Source: Rhizobium sp. CF080
GTDB lineage: Bacteria > Pseudomonadota > Alphaproteobacteria > Rhizobiales > Rhizobiaceae
DNA: 64,000 nt
Assembly (NCBI RefSeq): GCF_000282095.2
Contig: NZ_AKKC02000011.1
Location: 124,001 to 188,000 of the forward strand
Reading direction: 5' to 3'
Of the stretch, positions 50,705 to 59,560 are shown in pieces. Below the pieces are notes generated by a model that worked only from the letters and a program-made list of their open reading frames with translations, was not told where the DNA came from and made no database searches. The position numbers were made by a program, and so were the translations under genes. The stretch's first letter is position 1; each line of letters starts with the position of its first letter.

Positions 50705-51873
50705 GCCGCGTCTCCGCGTGTCGCTTGCAGAGACTGGGCTTCCAGCGAAGCGAGGATCTCGTCATTGTGCTGGCCGAGGCTCGGTGGGGAGATACGAACC
50801 GAAACCGGGGCCGCCGACATGTCGATGGGGGAGCCGATCAGGCGGATTGGACCGGCTGCGGTCTCGCCGGCTTCGAGGATCATCTTGTTGATGACCGTCT
50901 GCGGGTCCTGCAGCGCTTCGGCGAGGTTACGGACAGGGGCACAAAGGATATCGACCTCTTCCAGGCGCTTCAGCCAGTGGGCATTGCTGTTCCTGGCAAA
51001 ATTCGCGCGGAAGATTTCCTGAAGTTCGGGGCGATGCGCCATCTGGGAATCGAAGTCCTTGTAGCGATCCTGAGCCGACAGGTCCTCGATTTCGAGCGCG
51101 TTGCAGATGTCCTGCAGCGGGTTCTGCTTGAAGGCACCGACCATGACGATCGCGCCATCGGTGGTGTCGAAGACGCCGGTCAGCGGGAAGGCGCCCCAGT
51201 TCAGGTCCTTCTCGCGCATCATGTGCGCGGCACCTTCCTGCATCTGCATGGCCAGCATGGAATTGTAGAGGCTGACGGCGACCTGCTGGCCTTCGCCGGT
51301 TTTTTCCCGCTGCAGGAGCGCCAGAAGGATGCCCTGCACGAGATGCATGCCGGCGGAATAGTCGGCGAGCGGGGTGGCATAGATCGAGGTCGGATGGGCG
51401 CTGTCCGACTTGCGGCGCATGACGCCCGAGAGTGCCTGGGCGAGGATGTCCTGGCCGCCCTTGTGCTGGTAGGGGCCGGTCAGGCCGAAACCGGTGCCGA
51501 CCGCATAGATCAGCCGCTTGTTGATCTTCTTCAGGTCCTCGTAACCGAAGCCCATGCGCTCCATCACGCCGGGGCGGAAATTGTTGACCACCACGTCGGC
51601 GCCGGCGATCAGCGCCAGCACGGCGTCGCGGGCCTCGGTGAGCTTCAGGTCGAGCGCCAGGCTCTTCTTGTTGCGGTTCAGCGAACAGAAGACCGGGTTG
51701 TTGAGCCCGTCCGGATCCGAGCCCAGCGACCAGCGGGAGAGGTCGCCGATCTTGCTCTTTTCGATCTTGATGACCTCGGCGCCGTAATCGGCAAGCGTCT
51801 GGGTGCAGCAGGGGCCGAGCATGACCTGCGTGAAATCGATCACGCGGACGCCGTCGAGTGGGAGAGAATTCAT
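50701..51873 (-). CDS. CaiB/BaiF-family (class III) CoA transferase
   Basis: A 390-residue family III CoA transferase. LPLDGVRVIDFTQVMLGPCC is the usual N-terminus; KIEKSKIGDLSRWSL, SLNRNKKSLALDLK and NNFRPGVMERMGFGYEDL are family blocks, and ADYSAGMH carries the catalytic Asp (ATPLAD-Y). It activates a carboxylic acid by transferring CoA. It overlaps its neighbours on both sides by 4 bases. Confidence 0.9.
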   Translation of the reverse strand: MNSLPLDGVRVIDFTQVMLGPCCTQTLADYGAEVIKIEKSKIGDLSRWSLGSDPDGLNNPVFCSLNRNKKSLALDLKLTEARDAVLALIAGADVVVNNFRPGVMERMGFGYEDLKKINKRLIYAVGTGFGLTGPYQHKGGQDILAQALSGVMRRKSDSAHPTSIYATPLADYSAGMHLVQGILLALLQREKTGEGQQVAVSLYNSMLAMQMQEGAAHMMREKDLNWGAFPLTGVFDTTDGAIVMVGAFKQNPLQDICNALEIEDLSAQDRYKDFDSQMAHRPELQEIFRANFARNSNAHWLKRLEEVDILCAPVRNLAEALQDPQTVINKMILEAGETAAGPIRLIGSPIDMSAAPVSVRISPPSLGQHNDEILASLEAQSLQATRGDAA

Positions 51874-53228
51874 TCCGCAGCCTCCAGGAATGTTGCATTG
51901 TCGGACGGGATATCGCCGGGATCGGCACCCTGGGCCCGCATCTGTTTCTGGATCTTGCCGATATCGGCTTTCCGAACGGTCGTTCCCGCATTGAGCGCCA
52001 CGACGGCGGCAACGCCCGCGGCCTCGCCCATGGCCATGCAGGGCGGGATCTCGCGGCTCGATTTCTGGGCCTGCGGTGTCGCCGAGTAGTGACGTCCGGC
52101 GACGATCAGCTGGTCCACCTCGCGCGGCAGCATCGACCGGTAGGGGGTGTAATAGTCACGGCCGCGGCAGACGGTGTCGGAGAAGTGGATGCGGTTCATC
52201 ACGTCGTCCTTGGTGACGACATATTCGCCTTCGAGCAGCCGTGTCTGGCGCACGCCGGTCTGTGGCGCGAAATCGACCACATAGGCCTTTTCGAAGCCCG
52301 GCATCTTTTCGCGGGTGAAATCGAGCAGGCGGGCGATGCGGTTACGGCCTTCGAGCTCGGCCTTGGTGAGGTCCTCGGTCTTGAGGCCGGAGAGGTTCGG
52401 CATATGCGGGCAGTTGAGCCAGACGACACCGGGCAGCGGGGTCTTCAGCCACCAGAAGGACCAGCAGCCGCCGATCAGGCGTTTTGCCTCGTGGTCGATC
52501 TTCTTGAAGGCTTCCGGCTCCTCAAACTCGAAACGTTCGGCCGCATCCGTATCGACGCCGCCCCAGCGGGAGACGGTGGTCAGGATGAAGTTGGATTCCA
52601 CATGCGAGGCGCCGGCCGAGGCCGCGACATCGAGGTCGCCGGTCGTGTCGATGACGACATCGCCGAGGATCGCTTCCATGCCCGACTTGGTCTGGCAGAT
52701 GACACCTTTGATGGTCTTGCCTTCCATGATGGCGGAGGAGAACCAGCTATGGGTCCTGAGCTTGACGCCAGCTTCGGTGAGCACGTCATAGGAGGCGCGC
52801 TTGAAGCCGTCCGGGTCGAAGGCGGCAGAAAAGCAGATCGGGTGCGGCATGGACTGGGTGTGGAAATCGAACAGGCCCCAGCGCGCCCAGCGCCGCCAGG
52901 CCTCCGGCGTCTCGCGGATGTCGAGTTCGCGGTCGCGGCCGGTCGGGGTGACGCAGAGATCCCATTTCTTCATCCGCTCGATCATCTCCATGCAGATGCC
53001 CTGCACGGTGATTTCGAGGTTGTTGATCATGTCGTCGAGCACCAGCACCATGCCGCCGGCGGCGAGACCGCCGACATAGGGGTACCGCTCGAGCAGCGTC
53101 ACCTTGGCGCCGTTGCGGGCTGCGGAAACCGCCGCGGAAATGCCCGCTGGTCCTCCGCCGACTACCACCACATCGGAACGGTCGACCACTGCGACGTTGC
53201 GCGCCGCCTGAAGAATTGTCTGTTGCAT
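51870..53228 (-). CDS. FAD-dependent oxidoreductase (FAD_oxidored family)
   Basis: A 452-residue flavoprotein with the dinucleotide motif VVVVGGGPAGISAAVSAARN, then LLERYPYVGGLAAGGMV and DVVIDTTGDLDVAASAG, typical of the FAD_oxidored/succinate dehydrogenase-like group. GRHYSATPQAQKSSREIPPC closes the FAD site. No signal peptide is seen. It probably carries out the first redox step on the imported compound; the substrate is unknown. Confidence 0.85.
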   Translation of the reverse strand: MQQTILQAARNVAVVDRSDVVVVGGGPAGISAAVSAARNGAKVTLLERYPYVGGLAAGGMVLVLDDMINNLEITVQGICMEMIERMKKWDLCVTPTGRDRELDIRETPEAWRRWARWGLFDFHTQSMPHPICFSAAFDPDGFKRASYDVLTEAGVKLRTHSWFSSAIMEGKTIKGVICQTKSGMEAILGDVVIDTTGDLDVAASAGASHVESNFILTTVSRWGGVDTDAAERFEFEEPEAFKKIDHEAKRLIGGCWSFWWLKTPLPGVVWLNCPHMPNLSGLKTEDLTKAELEGRNRIARLLDFTREKMPGFEKAYVVDFAPQTGVRQTRLLEGEYVVTKDDVMNRIHFSDTVCRGRDYYTPYRSMLPREVDQLIVAGRHYSATPQAQKSSREIPPCMAMGEAAGVAAVVALNAGTTVRKADIGKIQKQMRAQGADPGDIPSDNATFLEAAE

Positions 53229-53283
53229 TGGTTCAAACTCCCAAAGAGTTGGGCCTGAGGAAAGTTGGCTCAGTGTGTTGGGC

Positions 53284-54117
53284 TCAGTGCGATCCGGCCG
53301 GCTTCCATCGGATCATCCGGGCTTCGATCACCGAGACGATGAAGAAGAGGACGACGGCGAGGACCGCGGCGATCACGACGGTTGCGTAGAGCAGAGGCGA
53401 GCGGAAATTGTAGGTCGCCTCGATGATGAGGGCCCCGAGGCCGAAGCTGGAACCGATCCATTCGGCGACGATGGCGCCCATGACGCTGCTGGTCGCGGCG
53501 ATCTTCAATGCCGCAAACAGGAAGGGCATCGAGCTCGGCAGCCGCACCTTCCAGAGGATTTCCGTGTTGCTGGCGGAAAGCACCCGCATCAGGTCGAGCA
53601 TGGCGGGGCTCGCGGATTTCAGGCCCTGGACCATGTTGACCAGCGTCGGGAAGAAGCAGATCAGCCCGGCGATGATGATTTTGGGCGCAAGCCCGTTGCC
53701 GAAGATGAGCACGAGGATCGGGGCAAGCGCGATGATCGGGATCGCCTTAATGAACACGGCGATCGGGTAAAAGGCCTTCTCCGCCGTCGAACTGTGGACG
53801 AACCAGATCGCCAGAAGGATGGCGACGAGATTGCCGAAGACGAAGCCGAGGAAAGCCTCGAGGATCGTCGGCAGCATGTTGGTCCAGAGAATCTTGGCGT
53901 TGTCTTGGAAGGCGTAGGCGACATCGACCGGGCTCGGGGCCATGAAGGTCGGGATCTTGAAGAACCAGACGACGAACTGCCAGAGGACGACGAGCCCGAC
54001 GGCGGCCGCGATCGCCGGCATATGCTTGGTGAGCACGCCGGCGGTGGCATCGAGCAGCGCGATCTTGCGATCGGCCTCGGTCTTGGCTGTGGAGGAAACG
54101 ACGTGGCTCACAGGCAT
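53284..54117 (-). CDS. NitT/TauT-type ABC permease
   Basis: A 277-residue permease with about six membrane helices and the coupling motif SASNTEILWKVRLPSSMPFL. It belongs to the SsuC/TauC/NrtB class. It overlaps the ATPase by 10 bases and follows the binding protein, completing an importer for an organic anion or aromatic. Confidence 0.88.
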   Translation of the reverse strand: MPVSHVVSSTAKTEADRKIALLDATAGVLTKHMPAIAAAVGLVVLWQFVVWFFKIPTFMAPSPVDVAYAFQDNAKILWTNMLPTILEAFLGFVFGNLVAILLAIWFVHSSTAEKAFYPIAVFIKAIPIIALAPILVLIFGNGLAPKIIIAGLICFFPTLVNMVQGLKSASPAMLDLMRVLSASNTEILWKVRLPSSMPFLFAALKIAATSSVMGAIVAEWIGSSFGLGALIIEATYNFRSPLLYATVVIAAVLAVVLFFIVSVIEARMIRWKPAGSH

Positions 54118-54923
54118 TCCTCCAGAAGGCGGCGCAGATGCGCGGTGACACCGATGAACTCCACCGTGTCCCGCACGGCAAGCGAACGCGGGAAGGGCAG
54201 GTCCACCTTCATGAATTCCTTGACGCGACCCGGATGGGCCTGGAGCATCAACACGTTCTGGCCAAGGAATGCGGCTTCCGGAATGGAATGGGTGACGAAC
54301 AGGATCGTCGTTCCCGTCTCCTGCCAGACGCGCAGCAGTTCCTCGTTCAGCCGGTCGCGGGTGATCTCGTCGAGCGCCCCGAACGGTTCATCCATCAGCA
54401 GGATGCGCGGCCTTGTGATCAGCGCGCGGGCGATTGCCACGCGCTGGCGCATGCCACCCGAGAGTTCGTGAGGGAGCGCATTTTCGCGCCCCTTCAGTCC
54501 GACCATGGCCAGCAGTTCATGCGGGTCCGCATGGTCGCCGCTCTGGGCGTGTTTTCCGACTTCCAGCGGCAGGCGGACATTGTCGATCACGTTCCGCCAA
54601 GGGAGCAGTGTGGCGTCCTGGAAGACGAAGGCGAAGTCGCGGGCCTCACGGGCCTGCTGCGGGCTGCGGCCAAAGACGGAAATCGAACCGTCGCTGATGT
54701 GGACGAGATCCGCCACGCATCTGAGCAGGGTCGATTTTCCGCAGCCGGAGGGCCCGAGCATGGTGACGAAAGCGCCCTCCGGTATGTCCACGGAAACATC
54801 GGAAAGGGCCGTGAATTCGTTGTTCCTGTCGCCGAACCGGACGGAGAGGTTTCTGATGGAAACCGCCGTGGCTGCCGGTTCTGTGAGGGGAACGTTCGGC
54901 ATCAACTTCGCCGTTCCTAACAT
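54108..54923 (-). CDS. NitT/TauT-type ABC ATP-binding protein
   Basis: A 271-residue ATPase with Walker A GPSGCGKST, signature LSGGMRQRVAIARAL and Walker B ILLMDEPFGALD, of the SsuB/TauB class. The ATG at 54923 is 5 bases after the binding-protein stop. An ATG at 54902 has a better AGGAAC site and would remove seven residues. Confidence 0.9.
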   Translation of the reverse strand: MLGTAKLMPNVPLTEPAATAVSIRNLSVRFGDRNNEFTALSDVSVDIPEGAFVTMLGPSGCGKSTLLRCVADLVHISDGSISVFGRSPQQAREARDFAFVFQDATLLPWRNVIDNVRLPLEVGKHAQSGDHADPHELLAMVGLKGRENALPHELSGGMRQRVAIARALITRPRILLMDEPFGALDEITRDRLNEELLRVWQETGTTILFVTHSIPEAAFLGQNVLMLQAHPGRVKEFMKVDLPFPRSLAVRDTVEFIGVTAHLRRLLEECL

Positions 54924-54928
54924 GACTG

Positions 54929-55963
54929 TTACCCCACCTGTTTGCGGACGTCGCTGGTGGCTTCCAGGATTGAGAAGTTCGCGACGTCGTCGACCGTCGG
55001 AACGGCACCCTTGAACTGCTTGAGATCGGCATAGGCCTTGATCTGCGCCGCCCAGTTTTCACGCGACATGGTACCCCAGCCCGATGCCTTGGTGGTGGGG
55101 CCGAAGGAGAAGTCGACGCAGGGGCCGACGGCCTTAAGCTCGCTCGGCTTGTCGAGGATCGGGTAGGTCTCACAGAGCATCTCGACCGCTTCCTTCTGGT
55201 TGCTGCGAACGTAACCCCAGCCCTTGGCGGCGGCTCGGGTGAAGCGCTCGAGAACGTCTGAGTGTTTGGCGATCTGGTCGTCGGTCGTGTAGTAGACGTT
55301 GGCGTAGAGTTGCAGGCCGCTGTCCCAGAGCATCATGTCGACGCGGTTGTCACCGAGCACATCGAGAGCGTTGACATTGGTGAGCCAGCCGGTGACCGCA
55401 TCGGCCTGGCCGGTGATCAACTGGTTCATGTCCGAACCCATGTTGACCATCTTGACCTGATCCTCGGCGATGCCGTTCTTGGCAAGAAGGGCGCGCAGCA
55501 GGATGAAGGCGGTCGGCTGGGTGGCGATCGTCTTGCCGATCATGTCCTTCGGGGTCTTGATCGCCTTGTTCTTCAGCGAGAAGTAGGTGAAGGGGTGTTT
55601 CTGGTAGCCGGACAGGAAGGCCTTGACCGGCAGGCCGGCGGAACGCGCCAGCATGACGGACGGGCTTGAGGAGATCTGGCCGGTCGCGGACTGGCCGGAT
55701 GCGACGCCCGCGACGCCGTCGACGCTCGGGCCGCCGGGGACGATTTCAAGTTCAATGCCCTGTTCTTCGAAGAAACCCTTCTTCATAGCGGCGACTTCGC
55801 CGAGCACGCCGTTCGAGACGAGCCAGCCGAGCTGCATGCGCACCTTGGCCACATCCTTGGCATTGCCGGCGCGGATGCCGAGGAAGCTGGAGGTGGCGGC
55901 AAGACCGCCCGCGGCCGCGGCATTGGAGATGAAACGGCGGCGATTCATGGTGAAATTAGACAT
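54929..55963 (-). CDS. NMT1/THI5-like ABC substrate-binding protein (Tat signal)
   Basis: A 344-residue binding protein. NRRRFISNAAAAGGLAATSS is a twin-arginine signal. The mature part (VRMQLGWLVSNGVLGEVAAM, EQGIELEIVPGGPSVDG) is the SBP class used for nitrate, taurine, sulfonates, aromatics and pyrimidines. AGGGGAA precedes the ATG. It is first in the catabolic operon; the ligand is probably an acid processed by the downstream enzymes. Confidence 0.88.
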   Translation of the reverse strand: MSNFTMNRRRFISNAAAAGGLAATSSFLGIRAGNAKDVAKVRMQLGWLVSNGVLGEVAAMKKGFFEEQGIELEIVPGGPSVDGVAGVASGQSATGQISSSPSVMLARSAGLPVKAFLSGYQKHPFTYFSLKNKAIKTPKDMIGKTIATQPTAFILLRALLAKNGIAEDQVKMVNMGSDMNQLITGQADAVTGWLTNVNALDVLGDNRVDMMLWDSGLQLYANVYYTTDDQIAKHSDVLERFTRAAAKGWGYVRSNQKEAVEMLCETYPILDKPSELKAVGPCVDFSFGPTTKASGWGTMSRENWAAQIKAYADLKQFKGAVPTVDDVANFSILEATSDVRKQVG

Positions 55964-56330
55964 AGCGTTCCCCTGTTGGCCTTAAGGCCTGATACATTTT
56001 CGCTTGACTAGAGCCGGTCTCGGATGCCGGATTGCGAAGAGGATGGCGCAATGTCGCGTTCTAATAAAGAACAATATTTCGCATATTTCGTTGCCGAAAA
56101 GGCAACACCGGAACGCGGCTGTTTCGTCGAACAGACAATCGGAGATGCCTTGGCCGCAGCAAGGCGCCGGCCATAAGGTCCGGAACGCGGCAAAGGCCGC
56201 CGGTTCATAGTAGACGTTTTATTTATTTATCCACTCAAGATAGAAAAGGCTTGAAGTGTACTCGGCAACTTGTCGATGATAGGATACGAATAACACCTGA
56301 GTAACCTAGCGCCGAAGAGATGGTCCCGCA
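55964..56330. other. Divergent intergenic region (binding protein / XRE gene)
   Basis: No gene is supported. It should hold the promoters for the minus-strand catabolic operon and for the plus-strand XRE gene. An AT-rich patch lies at 56216-56245. No well-matched operator was recognised. Confidence 0.4.
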
Positions 56331-56759
56331 GTGAGCAAAGCACCGAATGCCGCCGACAAGGAAGTTGGTAAGCGGATCCGCCTCTACAGGCGAGAGAAGA
56401 AATTCACCCAGCCTCAACTTGCCCACCATGTGGGCATCACGTCTCAGCAGCTCCAGAAATACGAAAGCGGCGTGAACCGCATCGCCGTCGGCAAGCTTGT
56501 GGAGATCGCAGTCGCGCTAAAGGTCGAGATGGTGGCATTCTTCGACCGGATCCCGACGGTTGAACCGTCGAACGACAATCAGCTTGAAAACCCGCAATTC
56601 GATTTCACTCATGAGGCATTGCTGATGAGCACGGCATTCATGAGTATTACCCAGCCAATGCTTCGCAGGCGCATCCTGGAACTGGTTCAGGCGGTTGCCG
56701 CCAAGGAAGTCGAGATGGATGATTTCCTGGCCGAGATCAAAAGGCAGCCGGCCGAGTGA
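56331..56759 (+). CDS. XRE-family helix-turn-helix regulator
   Basis: A 142-residue protein starting with GTG. The lambda-repressor-like domain spans about residues 10-65 (RIRLYRREKKFTQPQLAHHV, then GITSQQLQKYESGVNRIAVG), and the C-terminal half is helical. This form (short, with an acidic tail) is common in rhizobia. It converges with the YcaO-TfuA locus, 13 bases apart, and could regulate it, but nothing in the sequence shows this. Confidence 0.85.
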   Translation: MSKAPNAADKEVGKRIRLYRREKKFTQPQLAHHVGITSQQLQKYESGVNRIAVGKLVEIAVALKVEMVAFFDRIPTVEPSNDNQLENPQFDFTHEALLMSTAFMSITQPMLRRRILELVQAVAAKEVEMDDFLAEIKRQPAE

Positions 56760-56772
56760 CCGGCTTCCGACT

Positions 56773-57021
56773 TTAAATCCTCGAACCATCCTCATCGAGG
56801 GCCAGCTTCGTCTTGCTGCGGAATATCGCACTCAGCTTTGCGCTCCTCTCGTTTTCCGGGCGGACGCCTTCCCAATCGAGCGAGAGCTGAAGAAGAGCCA
56901 TGTTCGTCAGGTGGACGACCGTGGAGAGATGAAGCGATTCCGCCTCCTTGTTGACCGCAGAGAGCATGCGGAACAGGCGGACATATTCGTCACTGGCGAC
57001 GTCGTGGGCGAGATCAATCAT
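56773..57021 (-). CDS. 82-residue hypothetical protein coupled to TfuA
   Basis: A small, mostly helical protein (MIDLAHDVASDEYVRLFRML... to LALDEDGSRI) with no recognised domain. It overlaps the end of tfuA by 8 bases, so it is translated from the same transcript and is a likely part of the YcaO-TfuA system. It has no signal peptide or membrane helix. Possible roles are accessory modification, immunity or partner binding; these are guesses. Confidence 0.6.
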   Translation of the reverse strand: MIDLAHDVASDEYVRLFRMLSAVNKEAESLHLSTVVHLTNMALLQLSLDWEGVRPENERSAKLSAIFRSKTKLALDEDGSRI

Positions 57022-57757
57022 TCATGGATCCTTGCGCCGAGTCCACCTCATCGCGCAGTTTTTCCCAATGGGCGGTCTGTGCGAACGTCCATTTGGAGTG
57101 TTTACGGGAACTGGTAATGCCGTTGAGCCAAACGAGAACGGCTCTCGCATCCTCACGTTTCAATTCCACTTTGTGGCGTTTGATGTCGTGAAGGATCACC
57201 GCACTGCGCTGAGAATCACTGAACTCGCATCGTTCGAGAATGGCCTGATAGGTCCGCTCGGTGTAGTGCATGAAATTGGCGGTAAGGAAAAATCTCTCCC
57301 GCTCGGCTGCCGAAATGAGCCCCATCCGCCCCAGCTTGCGGATCGTCGCCTCGTAGTCGACGCGCGGCACCGAGAGCGGCATCCAGCCGAGCTCCTCGGG
57401 GCCGTGGATCAGTGCTACAGCCTCGTCGTCGATCAGCCGGCCGGCGGCATAATCGGAATAGATCCGGCCGATGCCGATCATTCCGAATGCCTCGCATTCC
57501 GCAGCGCGTAGCGCTCCCATGCTCGCCCCCCCGCCGATGGAGACATCGCGGCTCAGCGCATAAAGGATCTCCTTGTGCCATACGGAGGCGGACTCGCCGA
57601 AATACCCGTCGATCAGAGCGATCGCCTTGGCGCCGTCCTCGACCGCCTTCAGGATGTCGCCACGCGCCGCAGGTCCCCGGAAGGTCAGTTCGGGAAATCG
57701 CTGCTTCATCTGGCGGATCGACGATCCGAGGCTCGGCCCGACAAAAACGACTTTCAA
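57014..57757 (-). CDS. tfuA: TfuA-like protein
   Basis: A 247-residue TfuA-domain protein. MKVVFVGPSLGSSIRQMKQR opens the fold; IALIDGYFGESASVWHKEIL, GASMGALRAAECEAFGMIGI and IHGPEELGWMPLSVPRVDYE are family-defining. TfuA proteins pair with YcaO enzymes in trifolitoxin-type and thioamide RiPP pathways, where they are thought to supply the sulfur or direct thioamidation. It overlaps ycaO by 4 bases. Confidence 0.88.
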   Translation of the reverse strand: MKVVFVGPSLGSSIRQMKQRFPELTFRGPAARGDILKAVEDGAKAIALIDGYFGESASVWHKEILYALSRDVSIGGGASMGALRAAECEAFGMIGIGRIYSDYAAGRLIDDEAVALIHGPEELGWMPLSVPRVDYEATIRKLGRMGLISAAERERFFLTANFMHYTERTYQAILERCEFSDSQRSAVILHDIKRHKVELKREDARAVLVWLNGITSSRKHSKWTFAQTAHWEKLRDEVDSAQGSMND

Positions 57758-59124
57758 TGCCGTGATCTCCTTATCGCGTTTGCCGCGCGGATACCGAGCT
57801 GCAAATATTGGCCGGACAGTTCGACTTCCAGGCCGGGAACGATGACGCGGACGACCGAAACGGGGAGCCCGGCATCCTGCATGGGCACCGCAACGACCTG
57901 CCTGATGCCGGCCAGTTTCAACCGACCGAGGATGTGATCGATCGTGCCGTTGATGGAGTGGCGAGCCGCGTCGATCTCGCGGTAGTGAACACGGCGCCTG
58001 TCCTGAGACGACAAAGCGACCAGGCGGCTGAGAGCGTTATCCGCACGCATGTGCTGATAGATGCGTGGCGAGAAGTCGTCGCGGCTGCCGGCAATCGCGG
58101 TCAGACGGCTCTGTGCAGCCTCGGTGATGGCACGCAGCATCGCGCGCACCGGATCCGGATGGCAACCGCAGCCGCCGCAAACCTGGCTCCAGCGCGGGTC
58201 GGATCGCTTGGCCGTCGAATGGGGGATGAGCACGGCCAGGAATGCCGGAACCTGGAGATCGGTCGTCATGTCGAGGAGGGCGAGCTGCATGCCCGCATCG
58301 CGGAGGCGGCCGACCATGAGGTCGATCAGGGCATCCTCGACCGTTGCCGGATCGACGAGGCAGGCATTCAATTCGTGTTCGGATTTGAGCTGGACAAGGG
58401 TCCAGGCGTCGCGTTCGACGAGTTCGCAGAGCCCGTGCAGAAGTGCCTCGGCCTGCGAATTTCCGGATGCGAGACCGTCGCTGGACTGTTCGAAACCAGC
58501 CGGCCGTTCGCCTCGGTGGTCCATTCCGGCAAGCCACCAGGGCACCATGATCTGATTGCCGGAAAGGATATCCAGACCGGGGACCCACGGTAGCTCCCGA
58601 CCGCCGATTTCGGACGGGACACAGCGCGCGGTCGAATGAAGGTCGATCATGCCCATGGCGGAGCCCGCTACGTCGTCGACGGTCGCCCAGGTGAGCGATG
58701 GGGGTTGGACTTCGGCAACCCGCGTTTCCAACGCCTCCATGGCAGCCGAGGTGCGCGCCGCGTCGGCATCGACGCCTTTGCCCTGGAAGACCGAGAGGGT
58801 ATAGCTGTTCGGCCGCGTCGCGAATGCGACGGGAATGCCGACCGTGTCGAGGCCGGTCAGGAAACCGACCCGGGTAATGCCGAGATCTCTGAAAAACGGC
58901 CTGATCGCTTCGTAGGTTTCCGCCGGCGAGACGCGCCGGTCGTGATACGTGCTGAAGCCATGCTCCCGCTGCGTAAGGGAGGCTGCAAATTTCTGTATCG
59001 TCTGTGTCGATGACTGGATCTGCATCGTCATTTCCGGCTGCCGAATTTCAAGGGACACTGAACTCGAACGAGATCGGGCGGGCGACTGCCGGGTCTGCAA
59101 AAGCGATTGTGATGCCCCACTCAT
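57754..59124 (-). CDS. YcaO-domain peptide-modifying enzyme
   Basis: A 456-residue YcaO protein. ATP/Mg-binding elements are SAAMEALETR, LLHGLCELVERDAW and RAITEAAQSRLTAI, spaced as in YcaO cyclodehydratases. CGGCGCHPDPVRAML lies just before the third element. The N-terminal ~60 residues are polar and precede FSTYHDRRVSPAETYEAIRP. YcaO enzymes install azolines, thioamides or amidines on peptide backbones; with TfuA, thioamidation is favoured. AGAGGA precedes the ATG. The 51-residue peptide gene lies directly upstream. Confidence 0.9.
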   Translation of the reverse strand: MSGASQSLLQTRQSPARSRSSSVSLEIRQPEMTMQIQSSTQTIQKFAASLTQREHGFSTYHDRRVSPAETYEAIRPFFRDLGITRVGFLTGLDTVGIPVAFATRPNSYTLSVFQGKGVDADAARTSAAMEALETRVAEVQPPSLTWATVDDVAGSAMGMIDLHSTARCVPSEIGGRELPWVPGLDILSGNQIMVPWWLAGMDHRGERPAGFEQSSDGLASGNSQAEALLHGLCELVERDAWTLVQLKSEHELNACLVDPATVEDALIDLMVGRLRDAGMQLALLDMTTDLQVPAFLAVLIPHSTAKRSDPRWSQVCGGCGCHPDPVRAMLRAITEAAQSRLTAIAGSRDDFSPRIYQHMRADNALSRLVALSSQDRRRVHYREIDAARHSINGTIDHILGRLKLAGIRQVVAVPMQDAGLPVSVVRVIVPGLEVELSGQYLQLGIRAANAIRRSRH

Positions 59125-59270
59125 CCTGTCGAATCCTCTTTGAGGGTCTCTATGAGAGAGGAGACCAAAGGCACCGTGACTCGGGCGTGACAGGCTTGTG
59201 CAGGGGAGTGAGTCTGGCGGCTGAAACGATCTTGCTCGGCGGCATTCCAGAGCCCTCGCGTCTCGTGGTT

Positions 59271-59302
59271 AAGCCCAAGGCAACCGTCGGCGCCTTGGGC
59301 TT
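59271..59302 (-). other. Strong hairpin between peptide gene and ycaO
   Basis: AAGCCCAAGGC and GCCTTGGGCTT form a perfect 11-bp stem around a 10-base loop, just after the peptide stop codon. There is no T-run, so it is more likely an mRNA stabiliser or attenuator that raises precursor over enzyme levels. A second inverted repeat (GGTCTC...GAGACC, 59145-59166) lies in the ycaO leader. Confidence 0.55.
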
Positions 59303-59311
59303 CCAGGCTCA

Positions 59312-59467
59312 TTACTGATATCTCATTGCATGCGTGACCTGAGAGAGCGCGTTTGGCGCAATTTCAGTCTGACGGCCGAGGACGGCTTCGGCAGCGGCGG
59401 AAAACCGCAGGGTCGGGGCCGAGGAAGTGGCTTCAACCGGCTTGGAGGTCTTGAACTTCGTTTCCAT
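59312..59467 (-). CDS. Candidate RiPP precursor peptide (51 residues)
   Basis: The ATG at 59467 has GGAGAG 4 bases upstream; the longer frame from 59521 lacks such a site. The peptide starts METKFKTSKPVEATSSAPTL, then RFSAAAEAVLGRQTEIAPNA and LSQVTHAMRYQ. It has no cysteine, a charged N-terminal leader-like half and a neutral C-terminal half. The position between the SARP regulator and ycaO on the same strand is where a precursor would be. Identity as a substrate is inferred; no repeat or known core is recognised. Confidence 0.6.
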   Translation of the reverse strand: METKFKTSKPVEATSSAPTLRFSAAAEAVLGRQTEIAPNALSQVTHAMRYQ

Positions 59468-59517
59468 CTTTCTCTCCGCTAAAAGGCAGCTTGTGCTGCG
59501 TGCATCGAGAAAGCACC

Positions 59518-59528
59518 ACACCGGGTGT
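59518..59528. promoter_or_regulatory. Small palindrome upstream of the peptide gene
   Basis: ACACC-G-GGTGT is a perfect 11-base palindrome 51 bases before the peptide ATG, in the gap after the regulator gene. A second hairpin GCAGC-ttgt-GCTGC (59486-59499) lies in the presumed leader. Either may be a control site; no protein is assigned. Confidence 0.3.
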
Positions 59529-59540
59529 TATTCCAGCGTG

Positions 59541-59560
59541 ACAGGCATTTTCACGCCTGT
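59541..59560 (-). terminator. Hairpin after the SARP-type regulator gene
   Basis: ACAGGC...GCCTGT with an 8-base loop lies immediately after the regulator stop. It lacks a clear T-run. It may partly separate the regulator transcript from the peptide gene. Confidence 0.4.

Noticed and set aside
51858..53258. Plus-strand frame (466 codons) opposite the FAD oxidoreductase
   Set aside because: Shadow of the conserved minus-strand gene; no ribosome site or domain.
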